Origin: Muraenolepis orangiensis
Lineage: Eukaryota > Chordata > Actinopteri > Gadiformes > Muraenolepididae
Assembly: GCA_027704905.1 (NCBI GenBank)
Contig: CM051001.1
Span: 24,240,890 to 24,304,889, forward strand
Reading direction: 5' to 3'
DNA: 64,000 nt
The notes under the pieces were generated by a model that was given only the letters and a program-made list of their open reading frames with translations, was not told the origin of the DNA and ran no database searches. The position numbers and the translations under genes are program-made. Below, piece by piece: positions 12,926 to 27,540 of this stretch (positions within the stretch are counted from its first letter, which is position 1; each line of letters begins with the position of its first letter).

Positions 12926-13541
12926 CTACGCTCTTCGCAGAGATCAAACGTAGCGGCACCGCCTCAGGATACCAATGCGAAGCGGTGCCCCCATGTGCTC
13001 CGGTCTGGTCAGCGATCCGTTCGAACAGGACCTTCATAAGTGGTAGGGGTCACAGCGGCGCTTTCGGGTTCACCAGCTGACATTCCCGACAGGATGCACA
13101 CCACCGTCGTACATCTGCGTGAATGCCAGGCCAATAGAAGCGGGCCAGTATACGCTCACGAGTATTATCACAGCCTAGATGACCCCCCATTGGGCTGTGA
13201 TGCCCAACCTGAAAGACCATGTCCCAGCGGCACCTCGGTAATAGCAGCTGGCTCACCTCCTCCCCTGACTGAGTGTCGCGAGTAACCCTATATAATCTGT
13301 CCCTGATTATAATACAATTTGGGACCGTCCCGATCACGTCAGGACGCACCCGCTGACCATCAATTAGTATCACCTGGTCCAAGGCTGAGCATAGAGTGTC
13401 ATCCCTCGACTGCTCCACGGGAAAATCTCCCACTGGGGGAAATTGAGGTAGTAGCGGAGCCTCTGCCTCCAGCTCCTGCTTTCCCTCCTCCCCCCGAGCA
13501 GCGCCGGCCGGCCTCTCATCACCGCTGAGCATGGCGCACAT
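12926..13541 (-). pseudogene. gypsy integrase: HHCC zinc-binding domain and start of core
   Basis: An open frame of 163 codons (13541-13050, minus strand) contains HHSPMGGHLGCDNTRERI, then RFYWPGIHADVRRWCASC and RECQLVNP. This is the H2C2 zinc-binding motif of retroviral-type integrases. The core starts directly after in a shifted frame (VLFERIA, then YPEAVPLRLISAKSVAQAL). It then stops before the catalytic D and E residues and joins RNase H sequence. The N-terminal part (FPVEQSRDDTL, then DRLYRVTRDTQ) is the usual linker upstream of the integrase zinc finger. Start codon not determinable. Confidence 0.85.
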
Positions 13542-13589
13542 TCCACATTGCCCTACCGGTTGTGCACTCGCTCCCCTATCAGAGACTAA

Positions 13590-14040
13590 CTAGCTGAAGC
13601 CCGGCCAATCGGTGCCCAATAACAGTGGGTGCGACAGGCGGGAACTAACCGCAGCCTTCACTAGGTGCTTTTTCCCCTGGAGGCGAATTTCTAGAGTCAC
13701 TAGCGGGTAGCTGTGAATGTCCCTATGCACACATGCAATCTCCACCCATGACGCCTCCTACAGAGTCCTGAGTCGAACCATGCTTTGGTGGATCAGGGTC
13801 TTCGAGCTCCCTGAGTCCATCAATGCCTGGTAGGTACCCCCGTACATTCTAACAGGGATCTGGTACCGCCCATCCTGATCGGGTGCGGAGGCTGATTCTG
13901 CGGCGACCCAAACCCCCTGGCCCGCCTCCATGAGGGGACACTCCTGCTGCCGCTGTCTGTTTCGGCCACAGCGCCAGCACAGAGGTTCCCTGGGGCTTGA
14001 TGTCTGACAGGTTTCCTTTTTGCAGACGCTCAATTGATGG
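13590..14040 (-). pseudogene. gag zinc knuckle and aspartic protease
   Basis: The minus strand reads CWRCGRNRQRQQECPL, a CCHC-type knuckle whose His position holds a non-His residue, so it is damaged. It continues to QIPVRMYGGTYQALMDSGSS and KTLIHQ, where DSG is the protease catalytic triad. An in-frame stop follows near 13755, and the frame resumes as YPLVTLEIRLQGKKHLVKAA and LLLGTDWPGF, the second half of the protease. The first-half frame (14102-13758) opens 5' of the recognisable knuckle, where the sequence is not gag-like. Confidence 0.8.
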
Positions 14041-14109
14041 CTTTGCGCTGCAAAGAAAATAAGACAAAGACATACAGGGATGCAATTAAGAAGTTTGGTC
14101 AAGCGGCAT

Positions 14110-16333
14110 GCACCGAGAGGCTAAACATCAGCTCTATGTCTCACTGTAATACATACTAAAAGCCTTACAGGGAATTAATGCTATTTAACAAAAATTAAGA
14201 AACATCTTTGCACAACTACCCCAAAAAGAAACCAGGAGCTTTAATATGAAATAAACAACTTGTCGTATTTGGGATATTTGCAGCCAAAGCAATTCCCCAA
14301 GACACTGGAATACTTTGAAGGGGTCTCACTTGGTAATCATCCATGCAGTTCTGAGATGCTTTGCTTTTGATATATATATATTTAAATATATTTTATGGGA
14401 ATTAGCACCTCGTCGGTGTAAATGTATTCACTCTGACTAACACCTCCTGTGCAGGCCCTTTCATAAGCAGAAAAGTTTTTTTGCTTCCACACTGAAGGAT
14501 TCACTGTTCTCGCTCAAAGGATGCCCTGTGTCCTGGTGTTTACTGCTCTGAGCTCTACGGAGGCCAGAGGCCCCCCTTCTGTTGAATAACTAGCCGGTCT
14601 GTCTGCGTCGTCCACACCTTCTAGGGCCCAAAATGTGTTTATTGAGATGGATAGATGGTGGTCCACATGATGGTGGTGGTCAGACATACCAGACCAGGTA
14701 TTCCATCGGATGAAGAAGTATTTCATTCATGGTTGCTTGCTGTTCTTGACCATACACATGTGCATAGGGGAAGGGATAGGCGTTAGAACAAAGTGTGCAC
14801 GTCTAATTTGTATTGGTAGACAAATTCATGGCAAATAAATATATCATGTATATCTTTTGTATCTGGCTACCACAGTTTTGCCATTAGGGCAATACCAGTA
14901 ACAGACAATTATGTCAATCGAGATTTGTGAAAGTGGAAAACAGACAGACAATTTTTTTTATATTTTGTAAACAATTACCTCACTCTATCACTAACAATTG
15001 GCTAACAGTACAATAATGAACCCAATCTACAAGTAAAACTACAGGGAGGTAAAACCCCTGGGTTGTCCTAACTCTCATTTCACTGAAAGGGAACTTTCTC
15101 CGGATGTCCATGATAGGGTGACCTAATGCCGGGGCTTGAGGCTTATCTGGGATATGCGGCCATATTGTTCACACCAGGGCTCCCGGTGTTCACCTTCCAT
15201 GCCAGCTGAAAAACCTCTGGCAGAGGCCGGATCCTTGTGTGCATCCTCATCTAAATTCACACCCCAGCTCCATTTGTAACCGTGCATCCCAACACTTCCC
15301 CTGTTGGGATTTTGCTGCTACATTTTCTCATTGATTTGGCCTAGCCCTGCACCCGGGAGATCTCTCGCCTAGGGCCGGGCCAATTTGAATGCCTCTTCTG
15401 GATTCTGGATGGCTCTGGTTGTGGGGAGCTCGGTAAGTTCAGATGACCTCTTTGATTATTTTTTTCTGAATGGAAAAAGGAAAAAGTATAAAAGGGGGGA
15501 AAAATAAGACAATAAACAGTCACAGACACAATGTGTCAGGGTCTGCTTGGATGCTATTGGGCTTCTCATCCAGTCTGTCTATGAGAGCAACTTTAATTTT
15601 GTAAGACGACTTACTTAATTGCTTTCACACAAACCGTGTTGGGTTACTGATTGTACTGAAGTTGGAGTGGATTAAGTACATTTAGTAATCGATGGAAAAA
15701 TGTCAAGCAGGTACTTTTCGAACAGGTATCATCGCAGGACAACCACAGGTGTCGCTCACAACCCAGATAATGGATCTGCTACTTCTGTGTACCAGTAGAT
15801 TGTTAGTAGACTAAGCTTGTGAAGATAAGTCTACTACTAGTCCCTGGTTCATAAAAAGAGAAGACCCATGGTCAGTGTTATGAGCAACAACCTGTGTTTG
15901 TCTCACTCAGACAGAAAAGGATCGTGATTCTGGTTCCTTACAGGTTAGAACAATATTTTCACTTCCTACCATTTCCCAAGACTTTTCATGGAACCTTTTC
16001 TGGTGTTTGTGTGCATGTCTGTGAGTGTCATGTAGTGCTTAGTAAGTGGGAAAGTAAGAATACACTTCCAGTGTATCCACTTCCACCTCGATTCACACGG
16101 CATCGGCAAACATTTTCTCTGTCTGAACCTCCCCCCCACAACCACCATCTCCACCACCACCACCACCTCCTCCCCCACCACCACCTCCTCCACCACCACC
16201 ACCACCGACACCTCGCTAGCTGACGTTAGCAACCCCTACTGAGCTGCAATCTAGCAACAGATTATTTCCCAGTCAGTGGCTCGTCATTCTCCACGTTTGT
16301 CATGTGGACTGTGTGTGGTGAGTGTGTGAGGTA

Positions 16334-16336
<3 letters not shown>
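14110..16336. other. No gene recognised; one CCA-rich tract
   Basis: Anonymous sequence. 16141-16207 is a CCA/CCT-rich tract (His-rich if read as protein), a low-complexity repeat and not a gene. Confidence 0.5.
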
Positions 16337-16373
<37 letters not shown>

Positions 16374-16468
16374 TGTGGGTGGACGGGGTGAGGGGAGTGT
16401 GTGTGTGTTTTTGTGCGTGTGTGTGTTGACTGTGTGAGGTGAGTGTGTGTGTGTGTGTGTGTGTGTGA
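16337..16468. repeat. Two (GT)n arrays with a GT-rich spacer
   Basis: GT runs at about 16337-16370 and 16441-16468, joined by sequence with GTGTGAGGTGAGTGTG-like units. Confidence 0.9.
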
Positions 16469-16718
16469 GTGGCCTGCTAGGCTGGAGGTTGGTCTGTCCT
16501 CTGTGGAAAGTCTTGGTGGACACCTCCATGTGGGATGTCACCAAGGATCAGATCTGAAATCACTTCTCATCTGGCACCTGCTGTTTAAATAAATAACAAA
16601 CAATATAAAACATAAGGAAACTAAATAAAATTACTTTTAATAGTCCTTTTTAGAATAATTGAGTGCTGTCCTATCATTTTAGGTGTGCCATTTATTATTA
16701 CACACATTAGCACACATG

Positions 16719-20175
<3,457 letters not shown>

Positions 20176-20218
20176 AGGACTTCAAGCTGCTCATTCTATA
20201 TGAGCAGCTTGAAGTCCT
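20176..20218. repeat. Perfect 19-bp stem hairpin
   Basis: Left arm AGGACTTCAAGCTGCTCAT (20176-20194), 5-nt loop TCTAT, right arm ATGAGCAGCTTGAAGTCCT (20200-20218). No mismatch in the stem. A second hairpin follows after 12 bp. Confidence 0.9.
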
Positions 20219-20230
20219 ATCTATATTCCT

Positions 20231-20254
20231 ACATAGCAGGAACACCTGCTATGT
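20231..20254. repeat. Perfect 10-bp stem hairpin with 4-nt loop
   Basis: ACATAGCAGG (20231-20240), loop AACA, CCTGCTATGT (20245-20254). Confidence 0.85.
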
Positions 20255-20325
20255 GTGTAAATCAATCTCAATCAAATCTATTTCATAGGCATGCCTTTTC
20301 AAAGGACTAAGGGCTCACAAAGAAT

Positions 20326-20417
20326 GTCCCGCCCCCTCTGTGCCAGTACCCTGGTCCCGCCTCCTCTGTCCCGATACCCTGGTCCCGCCTCCTCTGTCCT
20401 GATACCCTGGTCTCACC
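20326..20417. repeat. 28-bp minisatellite, 3.3 copies
   Basis: The unit GTCCCGCCTCCTCTGTCCCG + ATACCCTG repeats at 20326, 20354 and 20382, with a partial fourth copy at 20410. Units 2 and 3 differ by one base. Confidence 0.9.
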
Positions 20418-20776
20418 ATATATGCAGATTAATCTTCCATACTATCCATACCATACCATTCCATACCATCCGTACTATCTATATATCTCGCTATCTCACT
20501 CCATAGATTCAAAATAAGGTTTAATTTTTGATCAGCGGGACAAAGTGAAGCGATTGCGGTTAGCTGGAAAAAACATATCGCTTGTCGTATTAATACATCC
20601 CCATTGAAGTGTCTCAGCGGCCGCTCCCCAGGGGGCATCGATTGTCATACGCCGTCTGACAATTAAATTAGCTCAGCTGCTCTTCTGCATGCACAGAGAT
20701 GCACTTCACGCATCTAAAGACTCTGATGGAGTGCAATGTCTCCTCTCGTCGTTCTCATGACCTTCACTGTATTATG

Positions 20777-20803
20777 TATGTGTGTGTGTGTGTGTGTGTG
20801 TGT
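20777..20803. repeat. (TG)n microsatellite
   Basis: TG run followed by an imperfect GTGTGTGTACAGTGTGTG extension. Confidence 0.85.
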
Positions 20804-21023
20804 GCCTGTGTGTGTACAGTGTGTGTAGAGTACGTCTTTGTTATGATTGAGTGTGCTTTGCTTTGCACTTTACAGAAATCATGATTACAGCATTATACTG
20901 TAAAGAAAACCTACAGTATATACATATATATACATACATACACATAATTATATATATACACACACACATATATATATATATATACACACATATATATTCA
21001 TACATACATTTATACATATATAT

Positions 21024-21559
<536 letters not shown>

Positions 21560-21764
21560 CCCCTCTCTGCTGTCTGGATCCTGTCAAACGGAGGAAGAGG
21601 TACCGTGAAGGATAAAGCATGAGGGGAATCTTTTTTCTCGCCCACACTTACTCCTCGCCCCCCGACAAAGAGGAAGAGAGCGTCTCCAGGTGCTAACGGA
21701 CTCAGGGTACCTGCCCTCTGCCCCGTCTCTCTGCTGTGATGTATGGGCTGAGCAGGACAGAGTT

Positions 21765-21898
21765 GTGTATGGTGTAGTATTATTAGCACTGTGTATGGTG
21801 TAGTAGTAGCACTGTGTGTGTACGGTGTAGTCGTAGTAGCACTCTCTGTGTACGGCGTAGTCGTAGTAGCGCTGTATGTGTACGGTGTAGTAGTAGCA
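21765..21898. repeat. Minisatellite (GTGTACGGTGTAGTAGTAGCACT type), left block
   Basis: About five variable units of 23-30 bp ending in GTAGTAGCACT. The block continues at 22833 after a LINE insertion. Confidence 0.85.
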
Positions 21899-22832
21899 TT
21901 AATAATATTAATAACTTTGATTTATATAGTGCCTTTCAAGGGACCCAAGGGCGCTTTAAAGAGGGGTAAAAAACTCAAAAACTAAATCAAGCAAACAGCT
22001 AAGGCAAATACAAAAATAAATAAAGTAAATAAATAAAAGTAGCCTTGAAAGGAGGGGAAAGGGATTGGTTAGAGGTCAAAGGCCATGGTGAACAGATGAG
22101 TTTTGAGGGTTATTTTGAAAATGTCTAGGGAAGCTGCATTGCGGATCTTTCCAGGAAGAGTGATCCGCAACGCTCTGTCTCCAACAGTTGGGAGGCGGGA
22201 ATGGGGAGCAGGCCCGTGTCCGAGGACCACAGACTCCGGGTAGGGTTATAGGGGGGTATAAGCATCAATATTGTATTTGATGCAGAACTTGACCGGGTGC
22301 CAGTGGAGGTGGATGAGGGTAGGGGTGATGTGCTGCCAGGACCTGGTGCGGGTGAGTACCCTGGCGGCTGAGTTCTGGACATACTGTAGCCTATTGAGGG
22401 CTTTGCTGAGAACCCCGGACAGGAGGCGGGAGGTGATGAAGGCATGGATGAGGGTTTCTGCCACAGTTCGAGTCCGAGAGTGATGGCCGGAGTCTCGAAA
22501 TGTTTCTGAGGTGGTAAAAACCAGTGACAGATTTGATGTGAGCCTGGAAGGAGAGGGTGGAGTCCAGAATGACAATGCCGTCGACGGAGAGAAGCAGATC
22601 TCCAACCTTCTGGATCAGTGCCTCGGGCGCCACAACCATGAGCTCTGTTTTCATTACTGTTATTATTATTTTTATTTCCAAGTTTAAGAAGATTTGGTGA
22701 CATCCAGTTTTTTATGTCATGCAGGCAGTTGACAAGATATTGAGGGGGTAGCTGGGTGGATGGTTTGGTGCTGAGATAAAGTTGAGTATCATCAGCGTAG
22801 GAGTGGAAGCTGAGACCATGGTGGCGGAAGAT
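21899..22832 (-). mobile_element. L2/Rex1-type LINE, 5'-truncated, with 11-bp target duplication
   Basis: On the minus strand it starts inside the reverse transcriptase at HGLSFHSYADDTQLYLS (the YADD catalytic box). It then goes through frameshifted ILDSTLSFQAHIKSVTGF, FYHLRNISRLRPSLS, ETLIHAFITSRL and LNRLQYVQNSAARVLTRTRS to ITPTLIHLHWHPVKF. The 3' UTR ends near 21900 in an AGCGCCCTTGGGTCCCTTGA-type tail and TAATAATATTAAT repeats. TAGTAGTAGCA is found on both sides (21888-21898 and 22833-22843). It is most simply the target duplication, although the host minisatellite also contains this word. A stretch of RT after the ITPTLIHLHW motif is deleted. Confidence 0.88.
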
Positions 22833-22925
22833 TAGTAGTAGCACTGTGTGTGTATGGTGTAGTAGTAGTAGCACTGTGTTTGTACAGTGTAGTAGTAGTA
22901 GCACACTGTGTTTACGCTGCAGTGA
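22833..22925. repeat. Minisatellite, right block (continuation of 21765-21898)
   Basis: Units read GTGTGTATGGTGTAGTAGTA and GTGTTTGTACAGTGTAGTAG, the same family as the left block. The LINE at 21899-22832 splits the array. Confidence 0.85.
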
Positions 22926-22993
22926 CAGGAGGGGTTGGGAGCTGTCCAGAGCTGCCTGAAGCTTCAGTGTTACACAGGCCCTTTGAAATCGGA

Positions 22994-23065
22994 GAGTTGG
23001 AACGGGAGTTGGAACGGGAGTTGGAACGAGAGTTGGAACGAGAGTTGGAGCGAGAGTTGGAACGA
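22994..23065. repeat. 12-bp minisatellite, 6 copies
   Basis: Unit GAGTTGGAACGR, six perfect-length copies starting at 22994, followed by a degenerate unit. Translates as repeated ELER; not considered coding. Confidence 0.93.
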
Positions 23066-23239
23066 GAGTGGGGGAAAAGTGAGGGACTTGGAGGAGTAGC
23101 GGAGTGCAGGTAGAGAGACAGATTACTTTTTGCGGATAACAATTTGAGCTTGCCACCCCGGATATTATTTTTAGAGTTTCAACCCCCCGGTTAGGGAAGG
23201 TCACCGCAGACCGAGACTGGCCGATCCCCAAGAACCTAT

Positions 23240-23535
23240 CTGAGCTGCAGTCCTTCCTGGGTCTGGCCTCATATTATCGCTGCTTTGTCTCAGGGTTCTC
23301 CCCAGTGGCCGCACCTCTTAACCACCTGACGAACAAAAATGTTTGCTTTGAGTGGAGCCTAGACCAACAGTGGGAATTTGAGACACCAATCCTGACCCAG
23401 ATGGAGAGTTTGTTCTGGACACGGATGCAAGCAATGATGGCCTGGGGGCAGTTCTGGCCCAGGTGACACCGGACGGCGAATGGGTGATTGCTTACTACAG
23501 CAGGACCTTCTCTAAACCCGAACACAATTATGGCT
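23240..23535 (+). pseudogene. gypsy RT connection and RNase H N-terminal part
   Basis: One frame gives SFLGLASYYRCFVSGFSPVA and NHLTNKNVCFEWSLDQQWEF. A shifted frame then gives FVLDTDASNDGLGAVLAQVT and VIAYYSRTFSKPEHNY. The DTDAS motif holds the first catalytic Asp of RNase H. The frameshift lies near 23395. The domain breaks off after HNYGS. Confidence 0.85.
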
Positions 23536-24262
23536 CGCACCGTATGTGAGGTGCTGATTAAAGGAATGTTCAGCCGGTTCGGGGTCCCAACTGAGTTGCA
23601 CTCCTATCAAGGGAGGAATTTTGAAGCCCACCTCTTCGCTGAAATGTGTAGGCAGTTGTCTATACACAAGATGTGCACCACACCTCTCCACCCCCAGAGT
23701 GATGGGCTGGTGGAGAGGTTTAATCACACCCTGGGAGCTCAGCTTGCCCTGGTGGTCTGTAGCTGCCACTCGTCCTGATGGCCTGCCAGTCAGCTACACA
23801 GGAGACAACGGGATGTACACCTGCCCTGCTGATGTTCGGAAGGGAACTTAGAACTTAGCTGCCTGCTCTTGTGTGCGGACAGCCTCCAGATGCCCCTCAA
23901 GCACCGGCTTGCCTGGAGTACGCTGCCCAGTTAGCGGAGAGGCTGGAGGTTTGCGAGGAAACAATCTGAGGCGGCAGGGACCCGGCATAAGAGAGCCTAT
24001 GACATGACTATCAAGCTTAGCACATGAAAGGGACACACTTTCAGGCTAGGGACCTAGTGTGGGTTTATGGACCAAAAAGATTCAAGGGGAGGTCACCTAA
24101 ACTGCAGAGTAACGGTCGGACCTTGCCCGGTTATGGAGCGGGTTGGTGAGGTCGTCTACAGGTTGAAATTGGCGCCACGGGGGCGGGTCGTGGTGCTGCA
24201 CCGGGATCGGTTAGCCCCAAACCATGGTACAGCTCAGCCATTTTATGGTCAGGTTCCCCAGA
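23536..24262 (+). pseudogene. gypsy integrase core and C-terminal domain
   Basis: Frame 1 (to about 23778) reads GMFSRFGVPTELHSYQGRNF, then LHPQSDGLVERFNHTLGAQL. The D-x-G catalytic position reads YQG instead of DQG, so the core is inactive; the catalytic Glu of VERFNHTL is kept. The middle is full of stops and frameshifts (weak RHKRAYDMTIKL near 23975). The C-terminal part is open again (24067-24303) with GPCPVMERVGEVVYRLKLAP and VVLHRDRLAP, the usual gypsy integrase end. Confidence 0.85.
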
Positions 24263-24432
24263 CCCCATCACCAAGCTGGCGGCCTGCACGCTCTTCAGGT
24301 TGAAATCGGTGCCACAGGGGCGGGTCATGGTGCTGCACCGGGATCGGTTAGCCCCAAACCAGGGTACGGCTCAGCCATTTTATGGTAAGGTTCCCCAGAC
24401 CCTATCAATAAGCCGGCTGCCTGCACACTGCT
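24159..24432 (+). repeat. 137-bp tandem duplication of the integrase tail
   Basis: CAGGTTGAAATYGGYGCCAC begins at 24159 and again at 24296. The two units stay alignable to about 24432, with roughly ten substitutions, so the duplication arose after insertion but is not recent. Confidence 0.88.
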
Positions 24433-24573
24433 GTCTCTTTGTTCATGCTGCCTAAGTACACGCCACTCATCAAGAACGTGACGCCTGCCGTTAGGACAGT
24501 CAAGTGTGGTTTGAGGGAGCAGACTTGGAGATGCAGAACCGGTTTCTACACACAGATTGGAGTCTGTTTGCCT

Positions 24574-24576
<3 letters not shown>

Positions 24577-24613
<37 letters not shown>
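24577..24613. repeat. (GA)n microsatellite
   Basis: 37 bp of GA repeat. Confidence 0.95.
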
Positions 24614-24616
<3 letters not shown>

Positions 24617-24969
24617 CCTGTGACCAGGGCAATAGAGCCTGGCTGTTACAGGCCGAGTGTGCTGTTGAAATCACATCAATGGCTCAACAACAATAACCAC
24701 AGGTAGTGGTTCAGATGTATCATCCAGTAACACCACAGTACGCAGTACTGTCACTGCAACAATGCTCACTGCCTTGCTTTCCATCTCTTCAGCTCTCTTC
24801 ATTCTGATTGTTTTACATCCAAAAGAGGCTTTGTTCTAAATTGTATTCTTTGTTCATAATTGTGTTCTTTCCTATTGGTTTCAAAAATGTCTTTACAAGG
24901 AAATGTGTTTTGGCACATGCAGTGTGTTAAAACAACTCTTCTCTCACCTCTGTAGCCACTCAAAAAGGT

Positions 24970-25135
24970 TGAGCAATCACTCACACTCACCTCTACACTC
25001 ACCGCTTTCTACGCACATCCACACACCGATGGTGGGTTCAACCATGCAGGGTAACAGCTTGCTCAGGGACACGTCAACGTTTATCAAAAAGGAACTCAGG
25101 GTCAAACCGGCAACCTTCTAACGGCTAGTTAACAG
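24970..25135 (-). mobile_element. Degenerate tRNA-derived SINE (same family as 28759-28999)
   Basis: The plus strand shows CACACCGATGGTGGGTTCAA, then TTGCTCAGGGACACGTCAAC and GGGTCAAACCGGCAACCTTC. These align in order with the body and the antisense B-box region of the better copy at 28.8 kb. The tRNA-like head is cut off near 25130. Confidence 0.65.
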
Positions 25136-25163
25136 TTGACACAAAGTTTTGAACATGGAAGTT

Positions 25164-25282
<119 letters not shown>

Positions 25283-25731
25283 AATAGAAGATACAGAGCC
25301 AACACAGGCTAATGTGCTCTGAGCACCGTGCTAAGATATTGAAATAGATATTTATCAAGCCCCCAAGGAACAAGTTCCTTGTTCAACACATTCTCTTTGT
25401 AAAGAGAGAAAGAGAGATTCTAAAGAATTCTGTTCTTGTTCTGTCCTGTTCTTTGTCAAATATGCTTTGGGCTGTCTGTCACTGCATTAAGGGATGGTGT
25501 GTGGATAATGTCACCATGGAGACATTTACACAATGACATTTGCACAAAAAAACTGTATAATTTGCATGTAGCCAGGAACCCTGAAATCCACATGGTCTGT
25601 CTGAAATTACACTCATTATTATATTTTAACCGACGCATCCTTTCTAGTCTTTACGACACAGGCCCACATTGTCTCACGTGACGCAACTCAACCAATCAAA
25701 TCGCTGCAGTCAGTAGTGAGTGAGCAGATAA

Positions 25732-25734
<3 letters not shown>

Positions 25735-25780
<46 letters not shown>
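25735..25780. repeat. (CA)n microsatellite
   Basis: 46 bp of CA repeat, 45 bp before the hAT-like copy 2. Confidence 0.95.
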
Positions 25781-25787
<7 letters not shown>

Positions 25788-25825
25788 TCACACAGAGACG
25801 GAGAGAGAAACACTCATATATATAT

Positions 25826-26679
25826 CAGTGGTGAATGGTGTCTATCACAACTGGACATTCTGTAGGTCCAGGTCCAGGTCCAGGTTCCCCCCCCCCCCCC
25901 CCCCCCCCCGATTCCAAAATGTGGTTGTTCTAGTCAGACAGACGTCACGGAGGCAGTCACTTTATGGGTTATCTCATTTAGGCAGATAAGAAGTAACAGC
26001 ACAACACAGCACCACCACACAAAGGCTATTGATGAATTACTGTACTAGTACTGTACTGTTGCTCGCTACATCCTCGTCGGACTGGGCTAGAGCAATGTAC
26101 CGCTGATTTGTGTGAGTTCCATACGCTGACTCTCTACTATACTTTGTTTACTATACTATACTATCGATACTTTGTATCGGTACACAATATAATTGTAATA
26201 AACCAATACAACTTCAAATGAATTGCTACGTAGCACTAAGCTAGATCCTCTGTCTCGAGCCAGTGAACTAACGGGTCTTCTAGCGTACTCTGGAACCGAT
26301 GGGAAATCTGAAAGAATACGCCCATTGGCTACAAATCAATAAATTATTGGTTGATCAAATTGTCAATCCAAACATACCCTCTCATTCAGTATAAGGGCCA
26401 GGGCATTCTATCAAGGACAGAGAGCACCTTGGTTGAAGGATATTCTTCTCAGCAACCCAAAAAAATATCCGATTGCTTGCATTTTTTTTATAACACAAAA
26501 CCACTCAAATGCGTAGTGCATGGACCAAGAAAGACAAACAAATCAACGTAACTCTGTAAAATTACAGATCAACAACACAGATATGATTCTTATTTTTAAA
26601 TTTTATTAAACTTTTATTAAATTGTATTAATATAATATACAAGGTATATGAATACCTTGAAGGCCCTGACGGTTCACCA

Positions 26680-26682
<3 letters not shown>
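25826..26682 (+). mobile_element. Non-autonomous hAT-like element, copy 2 (857 bp)
   Basis: The left end CAGTGGTGAATGGTGTC and the right end (inward reading CAGTGGTGAACCGTCAGGGC) match the two ends of copy 1. ATATATAT flanks both sides. From 25826 to about 26030 it aligns with copy 1 read on the minus strand, including a homopolymer (here C23, 25887-25909) at the same place. A gap of about 60 bp relative to copy 1 lies at about 26010. The stretch 26040-26640 is absent from copy 1 and shows no transposase motif. Copy 1 is therefore an internally deleted relative, or copy 2 gained sequence. Confidence 0.78.

Positions 26683-26732
<50 letters not shown>
26683..26732. repeat. (AT)25 microsatellite
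   Basis: AT array abutting the right end of the hAT-like copy 2. Confidence 0.95.
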
Positions 26733-26739
<7 letters not shown>

Positions 26740-26777
26740 CACACAGTATATGCACATTAGTCAAGGCTCAATGTTAA

Positions 26778-26780
<3 letters not shown>

Positions 26781-26863
<83 letters not shown>

Positions 26864-26893
26864 AGTGCGAGAGCACGAGAGAGAGAGAGAGAG
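26781..26893. repeat. GA-rich array, interrupted
   Basis: GA repeats with AGGAGA and GAGTGCGAGAGCACGAGA interruptions, about 113 bp. Confidence 0.93.
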
Positions 26894-27402
26894 CTTTTGG
26901 GCAATACAGCCTGTGACCAGGACAAAATATGGAGTCTAAGTCATTTCACATGGTGTTCTGTAAAAACAGGAAGGTAGAGACAGCAACAACCTTTACAAGT
27001 TAGTTTTCCCCGCGGGCAGTTCAAAACTAGCACGTCTCATTCACTATGAGATAAATCACACAACCTTCTGAGCAATCATACCCACCCAAAATGAAAAAAA
27101 AAACGATCTAAGAGCCCAATATGATCCATCGACCGAATCCTAACACATTAATTTACTGCCCAGCAATGTGCTAATGAAGTTAACAAGAAGAAAGAAAAAA
27201 GGAAATCCCAAGCTACTTTTACAGCTGATTAGGTCACTAACGCCACAGATTTTCCGGATTTTGATGATTATGGGTCATTAATACGTTGATTGGGTATTAG
27301 GATACACACAGACACACCCCCCCAGGGGGGAATATGTTTCTGGCTACGGGTCTGCACAGGGCAACCAAGAGGAGAAAATATGAAATGAGCAGTTTGTCTG
27401 CT

Positions 27403-27540
<138 letters not shown>

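Larger units (their letters stand above)
12181..14085 (-). mobile_element. Gmr1-like Ty3/gypsy LTR retrotransposon, internally deleted
   Basis: On the minus strand the order is gag zinc knuckle (about 14030-13930), aspartic protease (13840-13590), integrase zinc-binding domain (13190-13060), start of the integrase core (13037-12930), RNase H (12920-12600) and 3' LTR (12537-12181). Integrase upstream of RNase H is the copia-like pol order known for Gmr1-like elements, a gypsy group of deuterostomes first described in Atlantic cod. The rest of the integrase and nearly the whole reverse transcriptase are missing at a junction near 12920. I found no 5' LTR and no upstream gag, so the left part is also lost. 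Several stops break the frames. Confidence 0.8.
23180..24432 (+). mobile_element. Ty3/gypsy retrotransposon remnant (RT end, RNase H, integrase)
   Basis: Plus-strand pol in the normal gypsy order. The end of the reverse transcriptase reads LQSFLGLASYYRCFVSGFSP (23250-23310). RNase H start (23400-23535) is joined directly to the integrase core (23545-23760) and the integrase C-terminal domain (24060-24225). The RNase H-integrase junction deletes the rest of RNase H and the integrase zinc finger. No LTR was found on either side. It is a different lineage from the minus-strand Gmr1-like element, because integrase comes last. Confidence 0.82.

Noticed and set aside
12818..13528. Plus-strand open frames across 12.8-13.5 kb
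   Set aside because: Shadows of the minus-strand gypsy pol, which has clear integrase and RNase H motifs.
22912..23142. Repeated NSRS / ELER open frames
   Set aside because: They follow the 12-bp minisatellite at 22994-23065, with no conserved flanking protein.
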